Below, piece after piece: positions 1 through 9,519 of a stretch of DNA of 64,000 bases. The position numbers were made by a program, and so were the translations under genes. The notes under the pieces were generated by a model. The model did no database searches and had not been told where the DNA came from. It worked only from the letters and a program-made list of their open reading frames with translations. Position 1 is the stretch's first letter. The number at the start of each line of letters is the position of its first letter. The stretch comes from Alphaproteobacteria bacterium HGW-Alphaproteobacteria-7. GTDB lineage: Bacteria; Pseudomonadota; Alphaproteobacteria; Sphingomonadales; Sphingomonadaceae. The DNA lies in NCBI GenBank assembly GCA_002842735.1, contig PHEB01000004.1, forward strand, positions 1 through 64,000. The letters run 5' to 3'.

Positions 1-29
1 CCTCGGCAACCGCCTGGCTGTTCATCGCA

Positions 30-224
30 TCAATCCAGCTCTTCACACGCCGCATCGCAAGAGCATGAAATTACTTGATATAATTTTGAATCAGACTCTA
101 AGTCGGCAATAACGTCGTCAGGAAGCTGACCCAAGAAACCTAGGCTCATTACGCTCCGTTGATCGTCACCGAAGCGCCCCGTTCGACGGCGATAATGAAG
201 AAAGTCCAGAGCAGCAAACAGCAT
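30..224 (-). CDS. Hypothetical protein, 64 aa
   Basis: I do not recognise this small protein. It starts at an ATG about 8 bases after GGGAGAGG, a believable ribosome binding site, and closes with EELD and a TGA. It has two adjacent cysteines with a third nearby (SCSCDAAC) near its C-terminus. Its second half is AT-richer than the flanking lepA region. No neighbour gives a functional hint, and it could be a chance reading frame in an intergenic region. Confidence 0.3.
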   Translation of the reverse strand: MLFAALDFLHYRRRTGRFGDDQRSVMSLGFLGQLPDDVIADLESDSKLYQVISCSCDAACEELD

Positions 225-385
225 AGGTGATCCCTCTCCCCGTTTCGGGGAAGATCGAGGTTAGCCACAACAAATCCGCAGCCGTTACGTCGAAGGGCTC
301 GGTCGGGCCTGGCTTGGGCCAGCCGACCCCCGGCCGGAATGCGGCCTCTTGCCCACCCCTAGCCTCTCCTGCAAGCGAATTGCCC

Positions 386-426
386 CTCTGCGGACTCTGC
401 GGGCTTTCTTCTCTGCGATCTCTGCG
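386..426. repeat. Four-copy CTCTGCG repeat in an intergenic stretch
   Basis: The heptamer CTCTGCG occurs at 386-392, 395-401, 411-417 and 420-426, spaced 9, 16 and 9 bases apart. It lies in the gene-free stretch 225-539 between the small ORF and the end of lepA. Reading frames across it translate to low-complexity AEIAEK-like peptides, which I take as a by-product of the repeat and not as protein. No other function is visible in 225-539. Confidence 0.6.
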
Positions 427-504
427 TGAAACACTTTCAGACACAGTGCTCCGCGTGATCGTGAGAATCTGACCGGACGAACACCGTCGCGCGCCCCTCC
501 ACCA

Positions 505-530
505 CCCTTCGACAAGCTCAGGGCGAACGG
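505..530. repeat. REP-like dispersed repeat, copy 1
   Basis: This copy contains CTTCGACAAGCTCAGG followed by GCGAACGG. The same unit occurs twice more in the window, at 19176-19199 (inverted) and 19242-19267. It sits 10 bases past the lepA stop codon. From general knowledge this unit is common between genes of sphingomonads. Its role here, such as RNA stability or termination, is unknown. Confidence 0.75.
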
Positions 531-539
531 GGCGTTGGG

Positions 540-2357
540 TTACTCCTCACCCATCCGCAGCGCAGCAATAAACGCCTCCTGCGGAATGCTCACGTTCCCA
601 TACTCTCTCATCCGCGCCTTACCCTTCTTCTGCTTGTCCAGCAGCTTCTTCTTGCGCGAGATATCGCCGCCGTAACACTTGGCGGTCACGTCCTTGCGCA
701 TGGCGGCGATGGTTTCGCGGGCGATTACCTTGCCGCCGATGGCGGCCTGAATCGGGATTTTAAACAGGTGGCGCGGGATCAGGTCTTTCAGGCGTTCGCA
801 CATCCGGCGGCCGCGTTCTTCCGCCACGTGGCGGTGGACGATCAGCGATAGCGCGTCGACGGGTTCCGCGTTGACGAGGATGTTCATCTTCACCAGATCG
901 CCTTCGCGCGTGCCGATCTGTTCGTAATCGAAGGAGGCATAGCCTCGCGAAATTGATTTCAGCCGGTCGTAAAAGTCAAAAACCACTTCGTTGAGCGGCA
1001 ATTCATACGTCACCTGCGCGCGGCCACCAACGTATGTGAGTTCGGTCTGGATGCCGCGCCGATCCTGACACAGTTTCAGGATGCTGCCGAGGTATTCGTC
1101 CGGCGTGTAGATCACCGCCTTGATCCACGGCTCCTCGATCACGTCAATCCGGTTCACATCCGGCCAATCGGCGGGGTTGTGAATGTCGATGGTCTTGGCA
1201 TCCTCGGTCTTGGTATGGCCAAGATGGATGCGATAAACCACCGATGGCGCGGTGGTGATCAGGTCGAGGTCGTATTCGCGGGTCAGGCGTTCCTGAATGA
1301 TTTCAAGGTGCAACAGCCCTAGGAACCCGCAGCGGAAACCGAAACCGAGCGCGGCGGAGCTTTCCATCTCAAAGGAGAAGCTGGCATCGTTCAGCCGCAG
1401 TTTGGCGATGCTCTCGCGCAGTTTTTCAAAGTCCGCCGCGTCCACCGGGAACAGCCCGCAGAACACCACCGGCTGCACTTCCTTGTAGCCGGGCAGCGGG
1501 GTGTCCGATCCGTTTTTGACCGTGGTAATGGTGTCACCGACGCGGGCCTGCTCCACCTCTTTGATCTGCGCGGTGATGAAGCCGATTTCGCCGGGGCCGA
1601 GTTCATTCAGGTCGGTGCGCTTGGGGGTGAAGCAGCCCACGCGGTCAACCAGATGCTGCGTGCCGCCTTGCATGAAGCGGATGTTGAGACCCTTGGTCAG
1701 TTTGCCATCGATCACCCGCACCAGAATGACCACGCCGAGGTAGGGGTCATACCAGGAATCGATCAGGCTGGCGGTGAGCGGGGCGTCAATCTTGCCCTTG
1801 GGCGGGGGGATGCGGGTGACGACGGCTTCGAGCACGTCTTCGATCCCGATGCCCGATTTGGCGCTGGTGAGCACCGCGTCGGATGCATCCAGCCCGATGA
1901 TCTCCTCAATCTCGGCCTTGACCTTTTCGGGTTCGGCGGCCGGCAAATCGATCTTGTTGATGACGCAAACGATTTCGTGGTCGTGTTCGATCGACTGGTA
2001 AACATTGGCGAGGGTTTGCGCCTCCACCCCCTGCGCGGCGTCAACCACCAGCAGCGCGCCTTCGCACGCGGCGAGGCTGCGTGATACTTCGTAGGCGAAA
2101 TCGACGTGGCCGGGCGTGTCCATCAGGTTGAGCTGATAGGTGTCCCCATCCTTGGCGGTGTAGTTGAGCCGCACGGTCTGGGCCTTGATGGTGATCCCGC
2201 GCTCTTTTTCAATGTCCATGTTATCAAGCACTTGCTCGGACATTTCGCGCGCAGTTAGCCCGCCGGTGAACTGGATCAGCCGGTCAGCCAGGGTGGATTT
2301 GCCGTGGTCAATATGGGCAATGATGCTGAAATTGCGGATTTTTGAGAGGTCGGTCAT
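540..2357 (-). CDS. lepA: Elongation factor 4 (LepA), translational GTPase
   Basis: LepA is a ribosome-bound GTPase thought to remobilise stalled or mistranslocated ribosomes. The 605-aa length is normal for the family. The N-terminus carries the P-loop AHIDHGKST, the switch II motif DTPGH and the guanine-specificity motif NKID. EF-G-like domains follow, then the LepA-specific C-terminal domain with GYASFDYE and [14 protein letters not shown]. The ATG of MTDLSK is the natural start, only 14 residues before the P-loop. It is on the minus strand, 81 bases downstream of the GGDEF gene, and is probably transcribed separately. Confidence 0.97.
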   Translation of the reverse strand: MTDLSKIRNFSIIAHIDHGKSTLADRLIQFTGGLTAREMSEQVLDNMDIEKERGITIKAQTVRLNYTAKDGDTYQLNLMDTPGHVDFAYEVSRSLAACEGALLVVDAAQGVEAQTLANVYQSIEHDHEIVCVINKIDLPAAEPEKVKAEIEEIIGLDASDAVLTSAKSGIGIEDVLEAVVTRIPPPKGKIDAPLTASLIDSWYDPYLGVVILVRVIDGKLTKGLNIRFMQGGTQHLVDRVGCFTPKRTDLNELGPGEIGFITAQIKEVEQARVGDTITTVKNGSDTPLPGYKEVQPVVFCGLFPVDAADFEKLRESIAKLRLNDASFSFEMESSAALGFGFRCGFLGLLHLEIIQERLTREYDLDLITTAPSVVYRIHLGHTKTEDAKTIDIHNPADWPDVNRIDVIEEPWIKAVIYTPDEYLGSILKLCQDRRGIQTELTYVGGRAQVTYELPLNEVVFDFYDRLKSISRGYASFDYEQIGTREGDLVKMNILVNAEPVDALSLIVHRHVAEERGRRMCERLKDLIPRHLFKIPIQAAIGGKVIARETIAAMRKDVTAKCYGGDISRKKKLLDKQKKGKARMREYGNVSIPQEAFIAALRMGEE

Positions 2358-2438
2358 CGCCCGCGACTTAGCGCCGGGTCAAACAGATGTCATTCGAGAA
2401 AAACGCAACACCTTGCGCCCAGGCCGGGCGCCCCGATG

Positions 2439-4616
2439 CTAGCCCAGATCGGCGCGGGGCGGCATGGCGTAGCCGAACTTGGGAATTGCTCCGCTTTGTT
2501 CGATCCCGTGAAAGTTGCCGGGGCCAAGCGCCGCGAGCGGCGATCCGGCGGCGGCGATTGCATAGGGTGAAACCCGGTTGCGCGTGCACAGCCCGCCCGC
2601 CCCATCTTCGATCAGCGATTGTTCGAACTCCAGCCCCTGAACATCGCCATTGCTGCGGATAACAGTCGCCACCGCCAGCTGCCCGCCGCCCAGATCGACA
2701 ACGAATTGCGTTCCTTTCGGCACGTCCGCCAACCCCTGGATCAAGGCCCCGGTCTTGGACAGGTTGCGCAGGGTCACTTCGTAGGCGTAATCATCATGGA
2801 TCACCTGAATCTTGCGGAACACCGTTCGCCGCCGCGCGCGGCGGGAGCGGTCGGCACCGGGCACGATCTTCCACGTGCCACCGGCCATTTCTTGTTCGAT
2901 AGTATCGTAATCGACCGGCTCGCTGAAGATCGGCCCGCCAAGATAGCGAACCCCGCAATCCTTGAGCGATTCAAGCAAGACCGCGCTTTCGATGCCGTTG
3001 GCGATGGTATCCATCTGTAGCGCCCCGGCCAAAGCGACGATGGCGCGCACCAGTCCCAGCTCGCGATTATCGTCCCGCCCGGCTTCAGCCACCAGCTTTT
3101 CATCGATCTTGATCGAATCAAACGGCGCCCGGCGCAGGTAAGCAAGCGAGGAATAGCCGCTGCCAAATTCATCGAGGGTAAGGCGCACGCCCAATTTGAA
3201 CAGCGCGGCAAGCGCGTGATCGACGATGTTGGCATCGCCAAAGAACACCGCTTCGCTGATTTCAAGCTCAAGGCGTGCAGGCGCAATGCCTGCTGCGTTC
3301 ACAGCCTGCGCCACGTGTTCAACGAAATCGTCGGCAAGAAAAAGCGACACCGGCACATCGACGGCCACCCGCACGCTTTCAGGCCATAACGCGGCGCGCT
3401 GGCACGCTTCGGCGATGGCCCAGCGGCCGACATCGCCGGCCAGGCTGGAACCTTCGACGATCTGGGCAAACTCCTCCTCGTCGATGATCCCGCGCTCGTC
3501 ATGATCCCAGCACACATGGGCTTCGAGCGCGCAGACCGATTGGGTGGCTGCGTCGACAATCGGTTCGAACCGCAGGAACAATTGTTCCTCGCTCAATGCA
3601 GTCCCAAGGTTCTGTTCGAGCCGCCTGCGGAAGATTGTTTCGTTTTCAAGCTCGCCAGAGAAAAAGCGATATTGCGCCCGCCCGCCGTTCTTGGCGGCAT
3701 AAAGCGCAAGGTCGGCGGAACGCACGACCTCTTCCCGGGTGACGCCATCATGCGGCGCAATCGCAATCCCAACCGATGCGCCGATGACGCAGCGCCCTTC
3801 TTCAAGGCTGTAGGGCTGGCGCACCATGGTGATGATCTTCATCGCCAGATCGCCCAGCACACCGCGATCGTCGATATCGGGCAGCATGACCTGAAATTCG
3901 TCGCCGCCCAACCGGCCAATCTCGCATTCGCGGTCAATCGCGCGTCCAAGCCGTGCGGCGACCTGTTTGAGCAGTTCGTCACCCGCCGCATGGCCAAGCG
4001 TGTCGTTAACCTGCTTAAAGCGATCGAGGTCGATCATCATCACCGCGCAATTGCGGCGCGCAGCCTTGAACGCGGTCAGCGTCGCATCAATATGCTGCGC
4101 CATGCGGTGGCGGTTGCTAAGGCCGGTGAGCGTGTCAAACCGCGTCAGGCGTTCGGTTTCAGCCTCGCGGTGATATTCATCGGTAATATCCGCGCCGGTG
4201 CCACGAAATCCGGCAAACTGCCCGTCCTGCGTAAACAGGGGGTGCCCCGCCAGCCGCAGCACAGCGCCGCCCTGACGCCGCGCGGCGTGCACCGCCATTC
4301 CGGAAAACGCCTTGTGTGCGGCCAGCATCAGCGGCAGCGACTTGCCGCGCCCTTCCCGGTCTGCGGCTGTGAAAATCGAAACCAGCGGCTGACCCAGCAA
4401 CTCGTTGAGAGGCAGTTCCAACCGCGATGCAATCGCACTTGAAAGATAGGTCAGTTGGCCGCTGGCATCGCTTGCCCAGAACCAGCCAAGCCCGGATTGT
4501 TCAAGTTCATCGAGCATGGCCAAACGATCGCCATCGGACAGAGCCGAGGCGACCGGAGCACGCAGCAATCGCGATGCTGCACTGTTGCGCAAAGACAAGA
4601 GACCCTTGAGGGACAT
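2439..4616 (-). CDS. PAS-GGDEF-EAL-PilZ protein, EAL domain degenerate
   Basis: This is a cytoplasmic c-di-GMP signalling protein of about 725 aa. From N to C it has a PAS-like domain (about 30-140), a GGDEF domain with an intact GRLGGDEF loop (about 160-320), an EAL-type domain (about 335-585) and a PilZ-like domain (arginine-rich start, then NLSKTG). The EAL domain is eroded: EAL reads EAH, the metal-binding Asn of the VNIS strand is Asp (VDVP), DDFG reads DEFG and AEGVE reads ANGIE. I infer a cyclase or sensor without phosphodiesterase activity. The start is the ATG 11 bases after GGAGG; an upstream TTG at 4634 is less likely. It has no membrane segment, unlike its neighbour, which shares the same architecture and is probably a paralogue. 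Confidence 0.9.
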   Translation of the reverse strand: MSLKGLLSLRNSAASRLLRAPVASALSDGDRLAMLDELEQSGLGWFWASDASGQLTYLSSAIASRLELPLNELLGQPLVSIFTAADREGRGKSLPLMLAAHKAFSGMAVHAARRQGGAVLRLAGHPLFTQDGQFAGFRGTGADITDEYHREAETERLTRFDTLTGLSNRHRMAQHIDATLTAFKAARRNCAVMMIDLDRFKQVNDTLGHAAGDELLKQVAARLGRAIDRECEIGRLGGDEFQVMLPDIDDRGVLGDLAMKIITMVRQPYSLEEGRCVIGASVGIAIAPHDGVTREEVVRSADLALYAAKNGGRAQYRFFSGELENETIFRRRLEQNLGTALSEEQLFLRFEPIVDAATQSVCALEAHVCWDHDERGIIDEEEFAQIVEGSSLAGDVGRWAIAEACQRAALWPESVRVAVDVPVSLFLADDFVEHVAQAVNAAGIAPARLELEISEAVFFGDANIVDHALAALFKLGVRLTLDEFGSGYSSLAYLRRAPFDSIKIDEKLVAEAGRDDNRELGLVRAIVALAGALQMDTIANGIESAVLLESLKDCGVRYLGGPIFSEPVDYDTIEQEMAGGTWKIVPGADRSRRARRRTVFRKIQVIHDDYAYEVTLRNLSKTGALIQGLADVPKGTQFVVDLGGGQLAVATVIRSNGDVQGLEFEQSLIEDGAGGLCTRNRVSPYAIAAAGSPLAALGPGNFHGIEQSGAIPKFGYAMPPRADLG

Positions 4617-4708
4617 CTCGTGCAAGACCTCCAAACATCGAATGCGACAACCATGCGTGGCCGCCAGTCGTCATTCGGCAGAGGTAAACCCCGATGGTTA
4701 TTTTTATC

Positions 4709-7492
4709 CTAATTTCCGTGCTTAAAGATTACCCCTCTGCGCCGCGAACTCACGGCTTGCGAGACACTTGGCAAAGGGTCGGCGGATGGGGTGCCTTTAC
4801 CGTGCGGGGAGCCGAGCGCCTCAAACGAGCCATCGGCGCGGCGTTTGAGCGGTTCGTGGAATTCCACCCCGGCACGGTTTTCGCGCGCCCAGCGAACTTT
4901 GCCGGCGACCATTTGCCCGGGGCAAAATGCGATCTGCACCTCGCATCCCTCCGGCATATTCCACAAGCCATCGATCATCGCGCCGCCTTCGGCAATATTG
5001 CGCAGCGTCGCATCGTGCCGAGTGCCATTTTCCAGCACCACGACGCGGCGCAGCAGGTTCTGGCGAGGGGCGCGCGCTGATTGCGGGCCATCGGGCTGAA
5101 CGGTGAGGTTGCCCGACGCCAATGCGGCCGCATCGTCAGCAGTCATCGGCTTGAAATAGATATGGCCCTGCACATGGCTGCAACCCAGCAGTCGCACCAG
5201 TTCCAGTTCGTCACGCGTTTCCACCCCTTCGGCGGTGGTTTCCATGTGCAGCGCCTCAGCCAGACTGGTGATCGAAGCGATGATCGCGCCGTTGCGGCTG
5301 TCTTGATCGGTCGCACCCTGCACAAAGCTGCGATCGATCTTGATCTTGTCGAACGGCGCTTTCTTGAGATAACCGAGCGATGAATAGCCGGTGCCGAAAT
5401 CATCGAGCGCCAGCCGCACCCCGACCCGCTTCATCGCCGCGAACATCGCCTCGGTGCCAGCGCTGTCGTTCAGAAACACGCTCTCGGTAATTTCAAGTTC
5501 AAGCCGCGATGGCGCAACCCCGCTATGCGCCAGGGCATTGGCAACGATGGTGGGCAATTCCGGGTTGGCAAATTGCAACGCCGAAATATTGACGGCGCAG
5601 CGGATCGGGCTGGGCCAGCGCGCAAGATCGGCGCAGGCGGTGCGCAGCGCCCATTGCCCCAGCCGATCGATCAGGCCCGCATCTTCGGCAATCGGCACGA
5701 ACTTGGCAGGTGAAAGCCAGCCACGCGTGGGGTGGTTCCAGCGCATCAGCGCCTCAAACCCGACGATCTTCTCGGTCGCGGCGCAAACCACGGGTTGGTA
5801 ATGCAGATCAAGCTCGCCGCGAACCATCGCGTCGCGCAGATCCTGTTCCAGCTCGGCGCGTTCTTCGGCTGCGGCGTGGAGATTTTCGGCAAAGAACCGG
5901 AACACACCGCGCCCCGCGTCCTTGGCCGAATAGAGCGCCAGATCGACATTGCGGATCAGTTCTTCGCTGGTCGAACCATGCTCGGGCGCGAGCGCAATCC
6001 CGACCGATGCGCCGATCACCACGCTTTGCCCCTGAACCGCATAGGGTTGCGACAGCGCAGCGATGATCTCGCGCGCGATATGGCCAAGCGTGGTGCGATC
6101 CTGCTGGCCGGGCACGATGACCTCGAATTCATCCCCACCCAGACGGCCGCACCGGCCCGCGCCATCAATCACCCGTTCGAGCCGCTGCGCCACCTGTTTC
6201 AGCAAGGCATCGCCCGCCGGATGGCCGAGCGTATCGTTGACCTGTTTGAAGCGGTCGAGATCAAGCATCAGCACCGCGCAGGCCCGTTCACGCGCGCTCG
6301 GCGCGGCAAGGATCTGTTCGAGCACCTGGCTCATCTGCACCCGGTTTGCGAGCCCGGTCAGCGAATCAAAATGGGCCAATCGCGAAACTTGCTGTTCACT
6401 GCGACGCTGTTCCGTAAGATCGGTGCCGTGGCCGCGAAAGCCGCAGAAATTCTTGTAGGAATCATATACCGGCCGCCCCGTCAGCGCCCACCAGCGTTCT
6501 TCGCTATCGGTCGCAGCGCGCAGTTCGACATCACGGAAAGCGGAACGCGCCGACAGGTGAAAGGAAAGCGTGCGCGCGGCATCATTTGTCCCCGCACCGG
6601 AATGGAAAATCTCGCTCAACGGAAGCCCGCACAGCGCGTCGGCATTCTTTCCCAGAGCCAGCGCTGCCTTGGGCGAAATATAGGTAATCAGACCGCGCCG
6701 GTCGATTTCCCAGAACCAGCCCTGCCCCGTTTCCTCGAAACTGCGTAGGATATCCTCGGCCCGCGCGGCGACACGCTCACGCGCCTCACGCACCAGCCTA
6801 TTCCGCTCGGAAACTGCCCATTGGAACCGCGCTATCAACGCCAAAGCGATTGCCGCACCGGTCAGGGCAGCAAATGTCAAAGCGCCGGGGGCAATGACAG
6901 CAAACCCCGCCCAACTGGCAATCTTGGCAAAAAACAGTGACGTGATGCGTGCCTTGAACAACAAGGCCGAAGCCGCGTTGATGCAAAGTAGCGTTGCCGC
7001 CGCCCATTGCCACGGCAGGCCCTCGCCTACCCACGACGCCAAGGCATAGCCCGCGCAGGCCATTGGCAGCACAATTGCCGCCAGAACAACCAACATACAC
7101 GCAGCGTGCGATCCTTCGGCTTTGCGCTCAATCGCGGCGAACAGCGGCCCGCAGGCGATCATGGCCACGGATACCAGTGCCGCTGCGCCCGTTGTTGCCG
7201 ATGGCAAACCCTGCGCCACGCCAGCCGCGACCGCAAATGCTGATAACAGACACACGGCCATGCCGCCGGACTGAAGTGGCAGGTTAAACAGGCGCCGCTC
7301 CGCAGGCAATGTAATCGCACGGGTCAGCCCATCGGGTTGTTCGGTGCGGTTGCGATCAAACCCGCGTCGTTCGCTGCGTCCGCGCAGATTAACCTCAATC
7401 GGCTCACTGGTTAAAACATCGCGGATTCCCGGCGCTCCGCCGGAGCGAACAGGGTCGACAGATTCGACTTTTCGATTGAGCTCCCCGACCAT
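4709..7492 (-). CDS. Membrane-anchored PAS-GGDEF-EAL-PilZ c-di-GMP enzyme
   Basis: A bifunctional c-di-GMP cyclase/phosphodiesterase candidate of about 927 aa. The first 60 residues are hydrophilic. About six hydrophobic helices follow (about 65-210), then a PAS domain (FEETGQGWFWEID onward), GGDEF with intact GRLGGDEF, a complete EAL domain (FEALMRW, VNIS, LEITES, LDDFGTGYS, KIDRSF, AEGVE) and a C-terminal PilZ-like domain (TLRNIAEGGAMI). All listed catalytic motifs are present, so both activities are plausible. I chose the ATG at 7492 (MVGELNRK); a TTG start at 7537 is possible, and neither has a clear ribosome binding site. It lies next to a second protein of the same design (2439-4616) and is divergent from phaC. 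Confidence 0.9.
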   Translation of the reverse strand: MVGELNRKVESVDPVRSGGAPGIRDVLTSEPIEVNLRGRSERRGFDRNRTEQPDGLTRAITLPAERRLFNLPLQSGGMAVCLLSAFAVAAGVAQGLPSATTGAAALVSVAMIACGPLFAAIERKAEGSHAACMLVVLAAIVLPMACAGYALASWVGEGLPWQWAAATLLCINAASALLFKARITSLFFAKIASWAGFAVIAPGALTFAALTGAAIALALIARFQWAVSERNRLVREARERVAARAEDILRSFEETGQGWFWEIDRRGLITYISPKAALALGKNADALCGLPLSEIFHSGAGTNDAARTLSFHLSARSAFRDVELRAATDSEERWWALTGRPVYDSYKNFCGFRGHGTDLTEQRRSEQQVSRLAHFDSLTGLANRVQMSQVLEQILAAPSARERACAVLMLDLDRFKQVNDTLGHPAGDALLKQVAQRLERVIDGAGRCGRLGGDEFEVIVPGQQDRTTLGHIAREIIAALSQPYAVQGQSVVIGASVGIALAPEHGSTSEELIRNVDLALYSAKDAGRGVFRFFAENLHAAAEERAELEQDLRDAMVRGELDLHYQPVVCAATEKIVGFEALMRWNHPTRGWLSPAKFVPIAEDAGLIDRLGQWALRTACADLARWPSPIRCAVNISALQFANPELPTIVANALAHSGVAPSRLELEITESVFLNDSAGTEAMFAAMKRVGVRLALDDFGTGYSSLGYLKKAPFDKIKIDRSFVQGATDQDSRNGAIIASITSLAEALHMETTAEGVETRDELELVRLLGCSHVQGHIYFKPMTADDAAALASGNLTVQPDGPQSARAPRQNLLRRVVVLENGTRHDATLRNIAEGGAMIDGLWNMPEGCEVQIAFCPGQMVAGKVRWARENRAGVEFHEPLKRRADGSFEALGSPHGKGTPSADPLPSVSQAVSSRRRGVIFKHGN

Positions 7493-7691
7493 TATCGAGG
7501 ATCTGCCCAAAACCTTTGAGAGAAGCGTTAATCGCAAAGGTAAACATTTTGTGGACGCGAGCGAATCTGATCAGTCATCACCGCCTGCGCGCGCTTGCAA
7601 CTTGGCTCGGCTCGCGCCATTCTGCTGAAAATGGCTCCGTTAACCGATGGCAAGCCAGGCCAGCGGGCGGAAGCCAGACACGGGGGAACCT

Positions 7692-9389
7692 ATGGCACGC
7701 AGTGAAGTGAAGCTCGAAAACGAAGCAGCCCAGTCCACCACCGCGCTTGGCCCGCTGATCGGTGTGGCGCGCGAAGATTTCGTCAGCGCGGTTGCGCTGC
7801 TGCTGCGCGAAACTGCATCCGATCCAACCCGGTTGATCCGCCACTCTACCGCGATGGCTCAGGACATGGTCAAGATTCTGACCGGCAAAAGCGAACTGGC
7901 ACCTGACCCAAAGGACAAGCGGTTCATGGACCCGGCCTGGGCCTACAACCCGTTTTTCCGCGCCGGGGCGCAATATTACCTTGCGGTGCAAAAAGGGATG
8001 CGGGGCTGGCTGGAAGAGCTGGAACTGGATGAACTGGAACGCAACCGCGCCAACTTCATCGCCAACATCATCCTTGATGGCTTGTCCCCCACCAACACCC
8101 TGGCTGGCAACCCGACCGCGCAGAAACGGGTGATCGATTCAGGCGGCCTGTCGCTCATCAAGGGATTGCAGAACGCCTATCACGACATCGTTCACAACAA
8201 GGGCATGGTCAGCCAGGTCGACAAACGCCCGTTCAAATTGGGTGAGAATGTCGCAACCTCCAAAGGCGCGGTCGTGCTGCGCACCGAGATGATGGAGCTG
8301 GTCCACTACGCGCCCACCACCGACGAAGTGTATGAAACCCCCCAACTGACCATCCCGCCGCAGATCAACAAGATGTATATCAACGACCTTAGCCCCGATA
8401 AGTCGGTGGTGAAATGGCAGGTCGATAACGGCATCCAGACTTTTGTGATCTCGTGGCGCAACCCGACCAAAGAACAGGGCCGCTGGGGCATGGCGGATTA
8501 CGTCCATTCCTGCCGTGAAGCGATGGAGGCGGTTGCAGCGATCACCGGCGCGAAGAAGGTCAATGTTTCGGCCGGGTGTTCGGGCGGGCAAACCGCCGCG
8601 ATGCTGGCGAGCAAGCTGGCGGCCGAAAAGTCCGACCTGCTCGGCACGTTGACGCTGATGGTGTGCGTGCTGCACCCCAAGGCAACCGACATCGAAGCCG
8701 GGTCGCTGGTCAGCGAAAACGGCATGAAGCTCGCCCGCCAGCGCGCCAGCAAGGCCGGGGTGATCAAAGCCGATGATCTGGCGCGCGGCTTTGCATGGCT
8801 GCGACCCAACGACCTGATCTGGAACTACGTCATCAACAACTACCTGCTCGGCGCTGATCCGCCAGCGTTCGACGTGCTGTTCTGGAATGCGGATGCCACC
8901 AATCTTTCTGCCAGCCTGATGGGCGATTTCCTCACCGTGTACGAAACCCTCGCCTTCACCAAAAAGGGCGAGGTCGAGATGGTCGATCACAAGATTGATC
9001 TCAGCAAGGTGACATCCGATCTGTTCATCCTTGGCGGGGTGACTGATCACATCACCCCGTGGAAGGCGACCTATCGTTCGACCCAGCTGTTCGGATCGAA
9101 GGATGTTACCTACGTGCTTAGCCAATCGGGGCATATGCAGGCGATCCTCAACCCGCCGACCAATCCCAAGGCCAAGTATTTCGTGCAGGCGAAAAAGGGC
9201 AAGCTGCCCGCCACCGCGGATGAATGGCTGCAAGGCACCGAAGAGGTCAAAGGCAGCTGGTGGCCGCTGTGGATGGAATGGGTGCAGGCGCGCTCGGGCA
9301 AGAAAAAACCCGCACCTGCCGAATTGGGCAACAAAGCCTATGTTCCAACCGATCCGGCACCGGGACTCTACGTCCGCGAAGAAGTCTGA
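7692..9389 (+). CDS. phaC: Polyhydroxyalkanoate synthase, class II-like
   Basis: PhaC polymerises 3-hydroxyacyl-CoA into storage polyester at the granule surface. The 565-aa protein has the alpha/beta-hydrolase core with a lipase-like box AGCSGG (nucleophile Cys), the conserved WRNPTKEQ strand, the Asp region GGVTDHITPWK and the His region SGHMQAILNPP. The last motif and the ACSGG-like box resemble the medium-chain-length (class II) enzymes of Pseudomonas more than class I. The first residue of the usual G-x-C-x-G box is Ala here. I chose the ATG of MARSEVK; an in-frame ATG 45 bases upstream would add a low-complexity leader. The phaZ depolymerase gene lies 130 bases downstream, as in mcl-PHA clusters. 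Confidence 0.93.
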   Translation: MARSEVKLENEAAQSTTALGPLIGVAREDFVSAVALLLRETASDPTRLIRHSTAMAQDMVKILTGKSELAPDPKDKRFMDPAWAYNPFFRAGAQYYLAVQKGMRGWLEELELDELERNRANFIANIILDGLSPTNTLAGNPTAQKRVIDSGGLSLIKGLQNAYHDIVHNKGMVSQVDKRPFKLGENVATSKGAVVLRTEMMELVHYAPTTDEVYETPQLTIPPQINKMYINDLSPDKSVVKWQVDNGIQTFVISWRNPTKEQGRWGMADYVHSCREAMEAVAAITGAKKVNVSAGCSGGQTAAMLASKLAAEKSDLLGTLTLMVCVLHPKATDIEAGSLVSENGMKLARQRASKAGVIKADDLARGFAWLRPNDLIWNYVINNYLLGADPPAFDVLFWNADATNLSASLMGDFLTVYETLAFTKKGEVEMVDHKIDLSKVTSDLFILGGVTDHITPWKATYRSTQLFGSKDVTYVLSQSGHMQAILNPPTNPKAKYFVQAKKGKLPATADEWLQGTEEVKGSWWPLWMEWVQARSGKKKPAPAELGNKAYVPTDPAPGLYVREEV

Positions 9390-9519
9390 TATTGCGGTGC
9401 AGCGCAAATGCTGCCGATGGGGCAGCACAGGCGCGAAATTATTATCGGCTCGCTCGTTCAAGGATTGACGAACGCGCCCGACCCGCGCCGCAGCAGGCGC
9501 ACAGAAAGGACTGGTTTTC

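Noticed and set aside
285..515. Minus-strand frame with HAEIAEKKARRVRR
   Set aside because: The peptide comes from the CTCTGCG repeat and the REP unit; it has no start signal and looks like a repeat artefact.
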